Shown: positions 11,310-23,891 of the stretch, piece after piece
Numbering within the stretch: position 1 is the stretch's first letter
Layout: each line of letters begins with the position of its first letter
From: Haberlea rhodopensis
Lineage: Eukaryota; Streptophyta; Magnoliopsida; Lamiales; Gesneriaceae
Direction of reading: 5' to 3'
DNA: 64,000 nt
NCBI GenBank assembly: GCA_907163345.1
Contig: CAJQUN010000022.1
Span: 4,836,001 to 4,900,000, forward strand
The notes under the pieces: model-generated
What the model saw: the letters and a program-made list of their open reading frames with translations, nothing else
Told to the model about the DNA's origin: nothing
Databases searched by the model: none
Program-made: the position numbers and the translations under genes

Positions 11310-12100
11310 CGATACCCTCAGACGAGTTAGGCATCTCAGGGAAAACCTGGAGATCCTTGAACGAGATTTTGGGACTCTTTGTCTCAACGCTGAGGTCGCA
11401 GAGACTAAAACAAACAGATTGGGACCTAGGTTCCGGTCATATACGAGTTTGCCTTCAGGCCCAAGAACGCTTGTTCGAAGTCTTGAAGGCCTATCCTCCA
11501 GGCCGCATCTCCAACGGTGCAAAATGGAGTGTTTCGAGAACGGGGCTCATCTAACCCGGAGGCAAGAGATTCACATACCCCTGTCACATGTGCTGCAGAT
11601 GATGCATTCCTTGATGATGTACAAGCTGTAGCAAATGTTGAGGGTTGTCATCACAATCTAAACCTTCAAGTGAACCTAGCACCTCTAGGGTAAAAGAGGG
11701 AGAGTTGAACCTTAGGCCACAAACAGACACTTCAAGGGTTCAAATTAATGAGAATTAGTTTCTTCTCCTGTGCAGGATTACCAGCGCACTTTGGGAGAAA
11801 CTAATAACCAGACGGGGTATCAACCCATAAAAAATAATTGTTGATATCTCCGGAAAATACCCAAGGGTTTGGATGTAACCAAACAACCATCCAAATGATG
11901 TACATGAATGGTATAATTTCGGAGCTCTTGCTTCGGTTTATACTATTGCACCAGCCTTCTCTGAAATTTCAAACTATCCAAATAGATTAGAGAAGCTGTC
12001 CACGAGACATGGTTGGATAACCCACATTTGACCAGGGTAGAAGTACTGGAGTTATATTTTAAATAGCGAAATTATTTAAAATACACGATTTTTATTTTGT
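11303..12100 (+). pseudogene. Region after RNase H, possible transactivator remnant
   Basis: Caulimoviruses and cavemoviruses carry a transactivator/viroplasmin gene after RT. Here an 83-codon frame opens at 11303 and a later frame near 11850-12000 reads VDISGKYPRVW and then EWYNFGALASVYTIA, which loosely fits the C-terminal part of such proteins. Stops intervene. The call depends mostly on position; it could also be unrelated filler. Confidence 0.35.
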
Positions 12101-13366
12101 TTATGTCTCGGTTAGGTTTTACAAGATCGTGATATATTGTTAAACCTTCTTAATTCTCTAATTTTTTAGGCTCGGGTAAATTTTCATAGTTCCTTGCCGT
12201 TTTGGATTGGTATGAAATTCGTTCAGACGATAGCTAGATACATATACACATTGTTATGTAACGACTTAATGAAAAAAATATAATAATATATTAAATATCA
12301 AAATATTTAATGAAAAGTATAACAAAATCATAATTTTGATGTCATGAGTTTTTTGGTATTTTTGATATGAAAATTAATAGAATGAAATTTATAGATATAA
12401 CCTTTATTTTTATTGATTAATTTAATTGTTTATATTAGTCATCCATAAAGTAATAATATAATTCTCCGAAAATAATATAAGTCAATCTTAATAAATTCAT
12501 AATATAACAACATGTTGAAACATAGATGTAATGTTTGGTTTCATTTTTCGAATTCATTATCTTATTTCTTCAAATAAAATCAAATATTAATACTTCATTT
12601 TCATTATTTTATATAATATATTTTCGGAGAACAAAATTGTCTATACTAAAAGAACAATCAAATAAAGGATTTGAATGGAACTATTATAACTTGTTGTACC
12701 TTTTTGCAAAGATGTAAATTTTAGATCTTACACTTAAGATCTAATTTTAATGTCTTTTAAGAATGTCTTTTAAGAATGGTAAAGCTGCAAACACCAATTT
12801 TGTTGAGAATTTTATATTGTAAATAATTTAAAAATAATGTAGGTTTGTCAAATATGATGTGTATTAGGTATATTAACTTTATTTATCAATATATATGTTT
12901 AATTTATTAATAGGTCATACACACACTCAACTTTCTTGAAAATTGACACACCCGCGTCCGCATCCGATCTAAATTAAGTAAACTATATTTGACCCCAAGA
13001 ATGTTAATTACCAAATTTAACCTTAATATTATTAAATCATCCATTTTACACCATCAACTTCCCATCTAATTGAAAAAAAAAAAAAAAAACTTCACCATCT
13101 AATTAATTTTGCATGATTTTTTGTCCTCTTTTCCACGTGTGAAAAAAATAAGATCATATATTATATTATATAATATTATATATATTCAATATGCCGTCGT
13201 CAATTTTGTCTCTCTCGAATTTCCTTATTCTCCCTCTCGATCGTTGCCTTCAAAAACCCAACCAAACTGTTGCAATGAATTCGTATACTCTCTTCTTTTA
13301 CGGTTACTTTACTACGTTTCTATCAAGTTCCTTATCCTTTCTCCGGCTAAAATCGAGTTAAACACT
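12101..13366. other. AT-rich spacer and upstream region of the PMI gene
   Basis: No gene is visible from 12101 to about 13130. From 13150 a TATA-rich stretch (ttatattatataatattata) could serve as promoter. The segment 13200-13366 is C/T-rich and probably the 5' UTR of the gene starting at 13367. An upstream ATG at 13109 is in frame, but the peptide it would add is not protein-like. Confidence 0.5.
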
Positions 13367-16300
13367 ATGGGTGTTGAGAATTCAGGGATTGTCAAACTCA
13401 AGTGTTCTGTCAAAAATTATGATTGGGGTAAGCTGGGGAAAGAATCGTCTGTGGCGCGATTATATGCTAGCAATAGTGGGGAGGAGCAGATTGAGGATGA
13501 TCGGGCGTATGCTGAGTTCTGGATGGGGACCCACGATTCCGGACCTTCGTACGCCATATTGGTAGAAGGGGGTGAAGTGGTTACTGATGGCACTTCGGAG
13601 GTAGAAGGTGGAAGTAATTTAGTGAGTTTGAAGGATTGGATTGGTAGAAACCCTAGTGTTCTGGGGGATAAGGTCTTCCGAAAGTGGGGGCCTAATCTGC
13701 CTTTTCTTTTTAAGGTAATTCTTGAAGTTTCTTTTTTAATTTGTCAAATGTGTTAAACTGCATTTTGGGTTCAGTGTTGGATTTGAACAAAATTTCAAGT
13801 GGTTTTTGAGTAATTTTTTTGCCTTTTTATTTTGAAGTTTTGTAGAAGTTAATTTATTAAAAATGTTCATGCTTGGGAAACCCAGAGGAGGATTGCCCCT
13901 TCAAAAAGTTCAAATTTTGATGTCTAATTCTTCAAAACATATAAATTCGAAACTTAAATTCTTGAATTCACTACTATCACAACTATAAGCAATTTACATG
14001 ATGAAAAATAAAAACTTAGTGATTGTTCATTAATCGAGTGAAAGTGTTACCAAATGGTTTTGTTTTAGGTCCTTTCAGTGGCAAAGGCACTATCAATACA
14101 GGCTCATCCAGATAAGAACTTGGCTGAAGTCCTGCATGAACAACAGCCAGGAGTGTACAAGGATGATAATCATAAACCTGAGATGGCTTTGGCCTTGACC
14201 AAGTTCGAGGCATTGTATGGGTTTATCAGCATTGAGGTATGTTATTATCTATCCCTCTTATGTTGCTAAGTATTAGTTTGGGTTCTTTGGTTTCATGTTG
14301 AAGATATATTATTTCCTTGAATTTAGAATTTGGAATTAATTGAAATTTCATTTTGGATGATGAAAAGTTGGTATTTGGTGACTCCATCATCCAAAGCTGA
14401 TTTAGCCTTCATGGAGATTTTTCCATGGTGATTTCTTTGAATTTATGTATACATGTGGTTCTTTTACTTATGTGAAGAACATTCCTAAATATCTAGATGG
14501 ATATCGACATGCTTTAATCTCTTGAAAGCTGCTGCCTTCATGAAAATTTATCCCTTTAGATGCTTTTATATGATACCTTTGAGGTTTGTTGTGGGCACAT
14601 TATTACAGCTTTAATCTTTGTAAGCCTTCTTGTAGAAAGATATGGAAAAACAGACTCTATTGATGTGTGTTAGTTGCTTGATGAAATTAGGTGGAAACAT
14701 GTTCAGGTGATCCGTGTCATCATGGTTCTCGTATTATTTTTTGTATTGTATCTTTGGTTTCTACATGACTACGTGGAAAAAATGTTCTTTTGCTGGATTC
14801 CTCTTATCGGGACAAAATCAATAACATCATGGTTCTCGAAGTCAATCTTCTCGATTTGCAGTTACGTGTGAGATGGATAAGAATATTATAAATAGAGATT
14901 CCCTTTAAGAGTGAAGCGCGAATAAAATGCAATGATTTGATAAAAAGCGGAAAGGACACGGTCGAAGCCATGATTGACCATATTAATCGCACGTCATGTG
15001 CAAAAATCGACAGCTTTTTTATTAAAAATTTTAGATTGTTTTTTTAAACAATCCTGAAAAAACTCCGAGCTTATTCATTTCTTGTGGCAATTAAAATGCC
15101 TATGCTTACAAACAAGCCTTGAGTTCCATATTAAACATACATGACACCCAATAAAAATAAAAAATAAAAATAAACAAATCCTTGGGCATTGGGTTTGAGT
15201 GGCTTGAGGAGGGTAACCTGTCTTGCCATCTTTACTCCAGCGTAATGAACTTGTTTCTAATACCGATATTGACTACAATTATAGTTTCTATTGAGGCACC
15301 ACAATTTAAATTAAGATTTATCCTCTTTAAAAAGTGTATTTTTGCTTAAGATGATTGAAAATCTATTAAATTGAATTGTACTTTTCCCTATTAAATTGAT
15401 GAGTATACTTCATTTACTTACGTACTTTCTCTTGTCTTTAGGAACTTAAGAGTGTTCTTCACAATGTACCAGAAATTATTGAAGTGGTAGGCAGTGCATA
15501 TGCAGAGCAAATATTACAAGCAAGCGAACAAGATGGAGAGAAAAGGTTAAAGGAAATCTTTCGATCCCTATTTACTGAACTTATGTCAGTCAGCAGTGCC
15601 GTGATATCTGAAGTAATATCTAAGTTGTCAAGTCGACTGAATTTAAAACGGGAGGTGTGTGATAAATTTTTCTTCTATTGTTTTTTAATTGCATTTCTAT
15701 TTACTTTATAATATATTTGTTCACATGATCATATTTGCATCTTCCAGCCTAAAATTGCATTCATCAATAGATTTTAGTTTCTCACAGGTGAGGGACCTGA
15801 CAGAGGAGGAGGAGTTAGTCTTACGGCTAGAGAAGCAATATCCTGGAGACATAGGTGTCATAGCCGCCTTCTTGTTTAATTATGTGAAACTTAATCCTGG
15901 TGAAGCCCTGTACTTGGGAGCTAACGAACCTCATGCATATATAGCTGGTGAATGTATCGAGTGCATGGCAACATCAGACAATGTTGTTCGTGCTGGCCTT
16001 ACGCCAAAGAACCGGGATGTCCAAATTCTATGTTCCATGCTCACATACAAACAGGTGATGGCATAATATTGTTGGATGACAATTTATTGTATTATCTCAC
16101 TACTACTCTATAATGGCCTCATTTTTGTGCTAGATGCAATTTTTTTTTAGCATACGAGGACCTTGATATGATCACTTAGCAACTTGATCGTGATTCAGTA
16201 TTAGGCTTCACATGTCCGTATCTTTACAAAGGCTTAGTAAATTAAGTGTAAATGATAGTGAACAAGTACGACATTGGTGCCCTTCATGCCAAGTTGATCT

Positions 16301-17049
16301 GTGCTTCACTCTTTATTATTGAGTTAACTATTTATATCTCCTCTTAATTTCTCATTGAAGTTAAATTATTCTAGCAAGGACCTCAATAAAGAAAGTCCAG
16401 CCACAGAACCTCCTGTTGCTACATTATTTACAGACTTTCCCAGTGGCAGAAGGAGGGGGTGGCATGCAGGGGCTGTCACCCCCTTCATTTTAAGGTTTTG
16501 ATCGATTATATCTTTTCTAGCATCGAGTAAAATATCATTTCGTTCCTCTACATTTGAAAACTTTTTTAGTCTTAGTTTCTCCCCACAAGTCAACAATGGA
16601 CTTGCCCCTCCTGATGTAATGTCGCTTGTGCATCTGATGTTTTTATTATTAGCACTTAGTCCACCACCCCTATTGTTCACCTAACTCATTTTTGCTCGCA
16701 GGGTTTTCCAAATATCCTATCTGGGGTCCCTTCAAATCCTTATACTGTGAAATATATCCCTCCTTTTGATGAATTTGAGGTCGATAGATGCATTCTTCCT
16801 CAAGAAACTTCAATCATCTTTCCTCCCTGCCCTGGTCCTTCCATTTTCATGGTAATCTCAGGTAACGGAAAAATGTCCACTGAAACATCTGAAGAATTAG
16901 TCACCGAAGGTACCGTGTTGTTTACACCTGCAAAGGCTGAGGTCAACATAGCAACTATTTCCGGTTTGCATATATATCGAGCAGGAGTTAACAGTAGGTT
17001 TTTTGATGAACCGGTTACTTCTTTGTCGAACCAGCAGCATGAGAAGTAA
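13367..17049 (+). CDS. PMI1: Mannose-6-phosphate isomerase (type I), 5 exons
   Basis: The enzyme interconverts fructose 6-phosphate and mannose 6-phosphate in the cytosol, the first step towards GDP-mannose, ascorbate and cell-wall mannose. Exons are 13367-13714, 14069-14236, 15442-15654, 15788-16054 and 16702-17049; all introns are phase 0 with GT..AG ends. The joined product is 447 aa, close to the family length. The N-terminus has KNYDWGKLGKES. The expected zinc ligands are present: Q127 and H129 in SIQAHPDK, E154 in NHKPEMAL, and H292 in ANEPHAYIAGE; the substrate Arg is probably R311 in VVRAGLTPK. ATG 13367 is chosen because homology starts there, although the frame is open upstream to 13109. 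No stop or frameshift is seen, so the gene is probably functional. PMI1 is used because the family is clear; whether it is the PMI1 or PMI2 copy is not decided. Confidence 0.96.
16420..16690. mobile_element. Possible transposon fragment in intron 4 of the PMI gene
   Basis: Within the 647-bp intron the segment beginning gtggcagaaggagggggtgg, with a nearby ggggctgtcaccccc, is C/G-biased and unlike the AT-rich intron around it. Similar lead-ins are frequent at decayed plant transposon ends. No terminal repeat pair or target duplication could be matched. Confidence 0.3.
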
Positions 17050-18314
17050 ATGGGGGATCGCTCTTTGTACCAATTTACTATATGGTAGTGTTTTTTTGTA
17101 TGATACACTTGGTCGGGTCAGGCACGGTTTTGGCTTTGTATGAATTTGTATAGAGGGAAGTTGGTGTATAGAAAGTATGCTGTGTAATGTATTTGCATAT
17201 GCCAGATACACTTCGTTAGATTTTTGGTTTGTACCATGTCGCCAGATCTTTGTAGGCTGGTGACTTTGTGGTCTTGTTTAATATGTTTTCTAATAGTTAT
17301 TTGTAATTTTAGAATCAGGCTCAGTCCATTCTATATAATAATCTCTATCAAGTAATTTTACATCACGTTGATCAAATGGCGGACAAATTTGTACTGTACT
17401 GTTTGAAATATTGAAAAATAATCTTGTTAAATTTTAATTTTTTTTTTATGATTTTACTAATTAGATAAACGATTGGATCACCAAAAATATCATGGAAACC
17501 AACAAGAAGAAAGAACGTTGTAAATAAAAATTTGGGCTTTTGAAACGCAGTTTTCGACATATGGACGATGAAATATGCACAATATATGAAAAAAAACATC
17601 ATTTTTGGGGGGACCTAATTTGTAACTGTCACCCTTCGTGATTTGACATTAGAAGTATATTGATTTTTCCCTAATAACCGAATCTAAAATCTAGAAAATT
17701 TGTGTGCTTTGGAGTCCTTGATGATTAAATAAACCTCGTGGAAGAATATTCATTTTCAACGTTTTCGCTCTGGAAACCTCTTTTAGCCGTTGATACGCCA
17801 CATCTTCACGAATAATTCAATTTCACCAGGTCCATGTTTGGGACAGTCGGGTAGTCATTACATCATTCGTGCAGGTCGCTACGTATGAACATATTCTATG
17901 ATTGATGAGACTTCAAAAACAGATTAGAAACCATATTGAGACACATGAACATATTATAAGGGATAGTTTGAACACAAATACAATGCCATCTTTATCTAGG
18001 GAAAGATAGAAGACATGTCTATATGTTATGATTTATTTATCATGAATTAGATTTAAGGCTTTGAAAAAGACGTAATTTGATTGAATTTCATGTTTTGAAT
18101 GTTTATTCGATGATTTCAGATTTATTGATAGTGTATCTGTGTGTTCTGATTTAATTGTGTCCAGTTAACTGATGAGTGATGACTAACTGATTGAAACGGT
18201 ATATTTATTTTATTTGAAATAAAATATATGGAGAAAATGATTTTGAATAGGATTATTGGAAAACATAATCTACAAATCTGTAGATTTTGGGATATCTACA
18301 ATTCTTGAAGTCGC
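17050..18314. other. 3' UTR of PMI and AT-rich intergenic sequence
   Basis: The first 250-300 bp are probably the PMI 3' UTR. The remainder is AT-rich with no coding or repeat structure that I recognise. Confidence 0.5.
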
Positions 18315-18323
18315 TATATAATA
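18315..18323 (+). promoter_or_regulatory. TATA box of the alpha/beta hydrolase gene
   Basis: TATATAATA lies 62 bp before the start codon at 18377, a spacing that would place transcription start near 18345 with a short 5' UTR of about 30 nt. Confidence 0.6.
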
Positions 18324-18376
18324 TGGCAATCTACTGAAACAGTTAACTCATCCTTGCTAGCTCAAGGTGCCCAACA

Positions 18377-21300
18377 ATGGCTGCCCTCGGCGCCATCCTT
18401 ACTGCCAACAGTCCATGCCTTCGAATCACCGCAATGCTCGGCGCAACCAAAACGAACAGCAATTCCAAAGCACGGGTCCCTTACGAATTGAAGCCGGGAC
18501 AGTTCCGCCATTTTCACAAGCTCCCCTCCGGCTTAAACATGGAGTTCATTTTTCATAAGGGCTTCGATAAGAATCCGCGGTGCCCACCTCTGCTATTTAT
18601 CCACGGAAGCTTCCACGCGGCTTGGTGCTGGGCCGAACACTGGTTGCCCTACTTCTCTGGACATGGTTTTGATTGTTATGCTCTCAGTTTACTGGGTCAG
18701 GTATAATTATCTCTCTAGTTCATTTTTACTGGGATAAGTTGTTTGATTAATTCTTTTGTTGATATTCTCAATGAGTGCGGAAGCATGTTATCTAGTGCGG
18801 CAATGCGCGGTGGGGGCAACCTCGGGCTTGCTCGGTAAAATTGAAGGGGGGAAATGGTACTTATTTTAGGAAAAAAAAAAAGTTTTTTTTGTGCTCTCTA
18901 AATTTATTAAAAGTCAAGAATTAAATTAGGCTATACGGCCGAATTTTTTTTAGCTTTTCAGATTGGAGAGCTTTAAAGCCTATCAGTCACCCATCATTTA
19001 CGTGTAACCATTGTGGAGCAGGTATCATTAACCACCCCTAGGAGCCGACACCGGCAGCAGCCCATTGCACGGCATTCATTAATCTCTCTGTTTATGGACC
19101 TCGATTCTGTGTTATATCTATATAGATCACATTAGGGACACTCCTAGGTTACCCTTTGCTGTGTTTAAATTCTCAAAGACCACACCAAATTAGGTGCTAA
19201 GTCCAAAAGGAGAGCCCAAATCCAAATGCCTAGTGCATTTGGTGTATACACCTAAACCCCATCTCTAACGGGAACATAGACCATGTTTCCGGCAATAAAC
19301 AAATTTCCTAGGTTGCCTCTTCGATATATAGATTTTCAATGAGCACTTTAATATTAGGTCCTAAGACTGAGAATACAGGCCAAATCTAAATGCCTAGTGT
19401 GGGCAAGCCACTCAAACTAGTTAACAATTGCACTATTTTCTGGAACCATGACACATATGTTGCATAATAGGCGATTCTTGCACAACATTTTAATGTGTGC
19501 TTTATAATGCTTTATTTTTAAAAAATTTCATTTTCTTATGTTCATCATTTGTGCACATCATCAATTCTGAGCGTTGTTCTAATCCCTAAAACGTATTGAA
19601 ATTTTTATTCTCCAAATATTTTGGATGTAGTTGGGTTTTTGGATTTGAGGTATCGTATATTATCAACTTTTTCAGGGAGAAAGTGAATCTCCATCTGGTG
19701 CAGTTGCGGGATCTCTCCAGGTAATCCTTTCCTTTTCAATGGATAATGAACCGCTTGATAAGATGAATTTGATGGTGATATTGAACTGATTTTTTACGTT
19801 CTTTTTAGCTTCTAGTGCTTGTTTACTTCATATGCTTCTTGTTACTTTTAAAACCTAAACGCTGCTTAATTGCAGTAGACACATGCTGCTGATGTTGCTG
19901 ATTTCATTGAAAAAGAGATTCAATTACCACCGGTGTTAGTGGGCCATTCTTTTGGTGGCCTTATTGCTCAATACTGCCTTGCTGGTGCAGAAAATGGTGT
20001 ATTACAAGGTAACACTACCTTTAGGCTGGAAACAACGAGATTGAGTTTCTTGTCATCCTTGTGAAGATTTATATAGAAACCACTACATGATTCATCTGAC
20101 AATTTGGTTACAGTCCAATCATCTCGTTTCTGATTTCTTTGTTGTCCTTCATTGGAAGGAAAATTTGGATGACATATTTATTGTTTCATTTTGAATAATC
20201 TGTGTTTATTTCAAAATTAGGTGCATTTCAATAGCACCAAAAGAGCTTTTACTCAGGTCATAAAACGAGCCCTACACGTAATTTCATGCATGAGATGAGA
20301 CATAAATTTCAATTCTTTTTAGTCCCTAAGCTTCTTGTTTGAATTGATTCTCGTGAAAATCAAGTAAAATTCATCTTCTATGCAATGTTGAGCAAATTAA
20401 GCTATTTCTTTATTTTAACGGCCATTCTTTTACAATTGTCTTGTTTTGACTTATGTTTTTTTCCCTATCACGCTCAATGTCAGAAAAGGGATCCTCTCGT
20501 TTATCTCTAGCTGGAGCTGTTCTAGTTTGCTCGGTGCCTCCTTCAGGAAATAGGTGACTCCCTGCATTTACAACTTGTGATTCTTTGCTTTGCCAAACTG
20601 AGATATTTTCTTTGCATTTATTTAGTGGGTTGGTTTGGCGCTATTTGTTCTCCAAACCTGTTGCTGCATTTAAGGTAATTGTCATGTGAAGGGATGAATT
20701 GCTCATTTTTTACTCGTATAGTGCAAAAGCTCTTACGCTGGTACCTGCAACTTATTATGCAGTTCTTCTTTCAAAACAATGCTTCAGTGATCAAGCAACT
20801 TCTGATATCTTTAGTTCTTTTAAAGCTATTGACTTATTGCGTTTTTTGCAATTGTAGATCATGGTAGTACATAATGTATTTTCAAGAATACTGATTCATT
20901 GACACACAAAAGATTGAAATCAAAATTGTGTTATGGGCTCCACGTTATAAATCTGATAGTGAGTTATGGGTTCCTGTGAATTTTACATGATTAAAATTTT
21001 CTATAGAGCAGGTGACACGCAGTTTGGCAGCCAAAGCTTTTCAAACTTCTCTGCCTCTTTGTAAGGAAACTTTCTTCTCTGCATCCATGGATGATGATCT
21101 TGTCCAAAGGTTAGTACGTGAGAACCTATAGACTAGTTTCTTAATATTCAATTTAACACAATCCTTGTATTTTAATAGCGTGTAAGCAAATGTTTTTTTA
21201 TGCTCACAATGGAAGAACCTAGTTTCTCAAATATTTAAAGCAGGACAAATGAATCGTGTGTTCCAGTTCCCTTTGGAGATGGCAAGATTTACTTTCTTAC

Positions 21301-22284
21301 TTTACATGTGGTTAGTATTTAACCGTTAATTGCAAAGAACCTGAACATTAGTGAACTTCAAAATGCCTTAAGAAGCTTCAAGGACACGACGTTACTGTAA
21401 ACTTGTATAGTGCTTTTGATTTGGATGCGCTGTCTTCTCTTGCAACTACAGAAATTAGCCTATTTCCAGTTTTACATTCTTCTTGATTAAGTTTAGTTTG
21501 TGGCATCATCTGTTCCATTTAAATTGGAAGATTTTCTGAATGGATAACAGAAGGAGGATCTCACTGTGATCTCTGCAATCTGTGAAGTTGTTCAATATTT
21601 AGCTGTTATTCTGGATTGGCAGAATGAGGGTCTACTAATTGCGAATATGTTCACAACATATAAAGATTGGATATTATATATAACCACACTCTCAAAATTA
21701 TCCTAGCTCAGTGACCTCCTACTTCCTTACTGTCCCACCTTAGATAATTGTAAAGGAAAAGAAGAAGAAGCTTACCAATGTTTCATTCTTCTGGAAACAA
21801 AGTTAGCTTCTTTCAGATAACCATCTACAGGTATCAAAAGCTGATGACAGAAAGTTCAAGATTGCCATTGTTTGATCTCCGGAAGCTCAATGCATCACTT
21901 CCTGTTCCTTCAGTGAAAGATTCTTCTATCAAAATTCTTGTGATGGGAGCAAAAGATGATTTCATAGTGGTAAAATAATTCATCTTCTGTATTTCTCCTG
22001 AATCTTTAAAGTGTTTTCCTTTACTATATTGTACATTTTTTTCTTTTATCTTTTTTCTACTTACCCCTCAATTTATATAAATCCAACTCTTGTGAAGCTT
22101 AGATTTAAGGCGATGTATCAGTTACAATCATATATGATTTCTGTAGGATGCGGAGGGGCTTAGTGAAACAGGCAAGTTTTATGGTGTGTCACCGGTTTGC
22201 ATTGAAGGAGTTGCCCACGACATGATGCTGGATTGTTCATGGGGAAAAGGCGCAGAAGTGATCCTTGCATGGCTTGATGTTTGA
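18377..22284 (+). CDS. Alpha/beta hydrolase, 8 exons, probable plastid protein
   Basis: The exons are 18377-18700, 19676-19720, 19879-20008, 20484-20553, 20626-20674, 21012-21109, 21831-21969 and 22147-22284, giving 330 aa without stops. The fold signature is complete: oxyanion segment FIHGSFHAAWCW (H76-G77), nucleophile elbow GHSFGG with Ser147, acid in GAKDDFIV (D281 or D282) and catalytic His309 in EGVAHDMM. The first 40 residues are rich in Ala, Ser, Thr and Asn with no acidic residue until E37, which suggests a chloroplast transit peptide. The substrate is unknown; plant relatives include esterases and lipases. Exon 3 must start at 19879, since the upstream CAG of a CAGTAG acceptor would bring in an in-frame TAG. 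It lies 1.3 kb after PMI in the same direction and is probably independent. Confidence 0.92.
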
Positions 22285-23149
22285 TATTTAGAACATTTAG
22301 ACCATACTCAATTGCTATTAAACTAGGTAGAGCTCATTTTCAAGAGAAGTCTAAATGTGATATAAACGTGAAATTTTATTTCGAACGTTATTAGATTTGG
22401 TGTTTTGAGACGCTTGGAAAACAGAATAGGCTTTTGATTTCTGTAGAAGAAGATGAAGTTGTAGACTTTTTGGAGAAATCTTTGGTTCAGTTCCTGAATG
22501 AAGAGCTGGTTCTTTGAACTATTGAATTCATTTACATACCTCTACTACTGAACTACTAGTACCATCCTAAGACCACAATCGAAAAAATCTACATTCATAA
22601 CCAAAACCCTAGTATTTAACCTCCGAACCCATAAAATCGAATGTGCGACAACTTACTAAATATGAAATTTGTGATTTGCGATTGCCGAAAACAAGGTTCA
22701 ATTAGCAATATTGAAGGCTCAGGAACTCGAACATATGAACTCAAAGAGAGAAAAACGACGGCTAGATAGTTAAGATTAGGTATTGTTTTGATTTTAATAT
22801 TTTGAAAACTTCATTTTAGTTAAAAACTTTTCAAATTGTGCAATTAATCCCTAAAAGCGTCCTTTCCGTGTCGAATATGCCCCTTGGTTTTGTCCGACCA
22901 CCGGTGGCCAATTTTTTTTAAAAAAATTAAGGACATACTTTTCGTGTCAAACATGCCCCTCGTCCATGTCCAACCCACCGGTGGCCAATTATTTTTTTAA
23001 AAAAATTAAGGAGACGCCATGGACACGGACGAGGGCCATATTCGACATGAAAATGACATTTTTGGCATGTCCAACATTTGTCATAGTTGTGTCTGAGGTG
23101 TGTTGGTATCTTAGAAGTGTTCGACACTGCAACAGTGATCTTTAGGAAT
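22285..23149. other. 3' flank of the hydrolase gene with a short tandem duplication
   Basis: The hydrolase 3' UTR probably covers the first 150-300 bp. At about 22900-23015 a segment of about 80 bp holding ccaccggtggccaatt, a poly-T/poly-A pair and attaagga is present twice, the copies slightly diverged. No gene is seen. Confidence 0.55.
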
Positions 23150-23891
23150 ATCAGTGCATCATAGATCTTCATCCTTCGGATACCCCTCCAGTTTCTCTCA
23201 TTCTTGGTCCGCTAATTGGCACGGAAAATTGCGGAATATGGAGCACAACATTGTTGCTTTACGAGCCAAGAACAAACTTGGTTTCATTGATAAATATTGC
23301 CCTCGCCTAGCTGCAAATACACCAATTCTGCACCAGTGGGAGCGATGCAACACAATAAGTATCTCATGGATCATGAGTTCCGTCTCACGTGAGATATTTG
23401 GCGGGATTATCTGCATCAAGTGTATGGGTTATCCAAAGGAAAGGTTTGATAATTCTGCGGTTCCACAACTTTTGCATTTACACCGAGAGATTGGGCCTTA
23501 CACACGGCCAATCTTCCATTTCTATGTATTTTTCAAAGTTGACGCAACTATGATGAATATTATTCCCTAGTGACTCTTCCATCTTGTGCTTGTCCTGCAG
23601 TCAAAGCATGCATTGAGCATGAACAACATCAACTTTTACTCTAATTTCTAATGGGTTTAATTATAGTTATGGCCACATTCGCAGCCAGATACTTATAATG
23701 CATCCTCTACAATTAGTTAGTCAAGCATATTCTATCATAAGTCAAGAAGAATCATATGGAAATGTGCTTTCACATCAAGATATTCCAGAAACACCTGCAA
23801 CGGTATTCTACTCTTCATCATCAAGAAAATCAGTGTCTGAAAATTGTGAGAATTGTCACATTCCAGGTCACACAAAGGAGAACTTTTCAAG
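23150..23891 (+). pseudogene. Ty1/copia gag remnant, left part (split by insertion)
   Basis: Plus-strand frames read LHPSDTPP, then ALRAKNKLGFIDKYCP, HQWERCNTISISWIMSSVS and LHREIG, all typical of the copia gag N-terminal region (DUF4219/UBN2 type). Further on is a zinc-knuckle-like CENCHIPGHTKENF. Gag packages element RNA in virus-like particles. The protein breaks at 23891 exactly where a second copia element is inserted. The continuation is at 37261. There are frame changes, so it is inactive. Confidence 0.82.

Larger units (their letters stand above)
5557..12100 (+). mobile_element. Endogenous pararetrovirus (Caulimoviridae), degenerate, near genome length
   Basis: About 6.5 kb on the plus strand shows, in order, a tRNA-Met primer-site-like sequence, a coiled-coil region, a basic region ending in a CCHC-like zinc knuckle, a movement-protein-like region, a retropepsin end, reverse transcriptase with YIDD, RNase H, and a further region that may be a transactivator remnant. 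No LTRs, integrase or gag of the Ty1/Ty3 type are seen, which separates it from LTR retrotransposons. Capsid before movement protein is the arrangement of cavemoviruses and solendoviruses rather than badnaviruses or petuviruses. Stops and frameshifts occur in every domain and a hAT end interrupts it, so this is an old inactive copy. The genus assignment is inference. Confidence 0.85.

Noticed and set aside
13109..13366. N-terminal extension of phosphomannose isomerase from the ATG at 13109
   Set aside because: The added residues are unlike the family, the segment is TATA- and CT-rich like a promoter and 5' UTR, and homology begins at 13367.
16366..16680. Minus-strand 104-codon frame in PMI intron 4
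   Set aside because: No homology, low-complexity composition, and it lies in an intron with a possible transposon fragment.
23154..23570. A host gene at 23154-23570
   Set aside because: The protein is copia gag (NKLGFIDKYCP, WIMSSVS) and continues after the inserted element at 37261.
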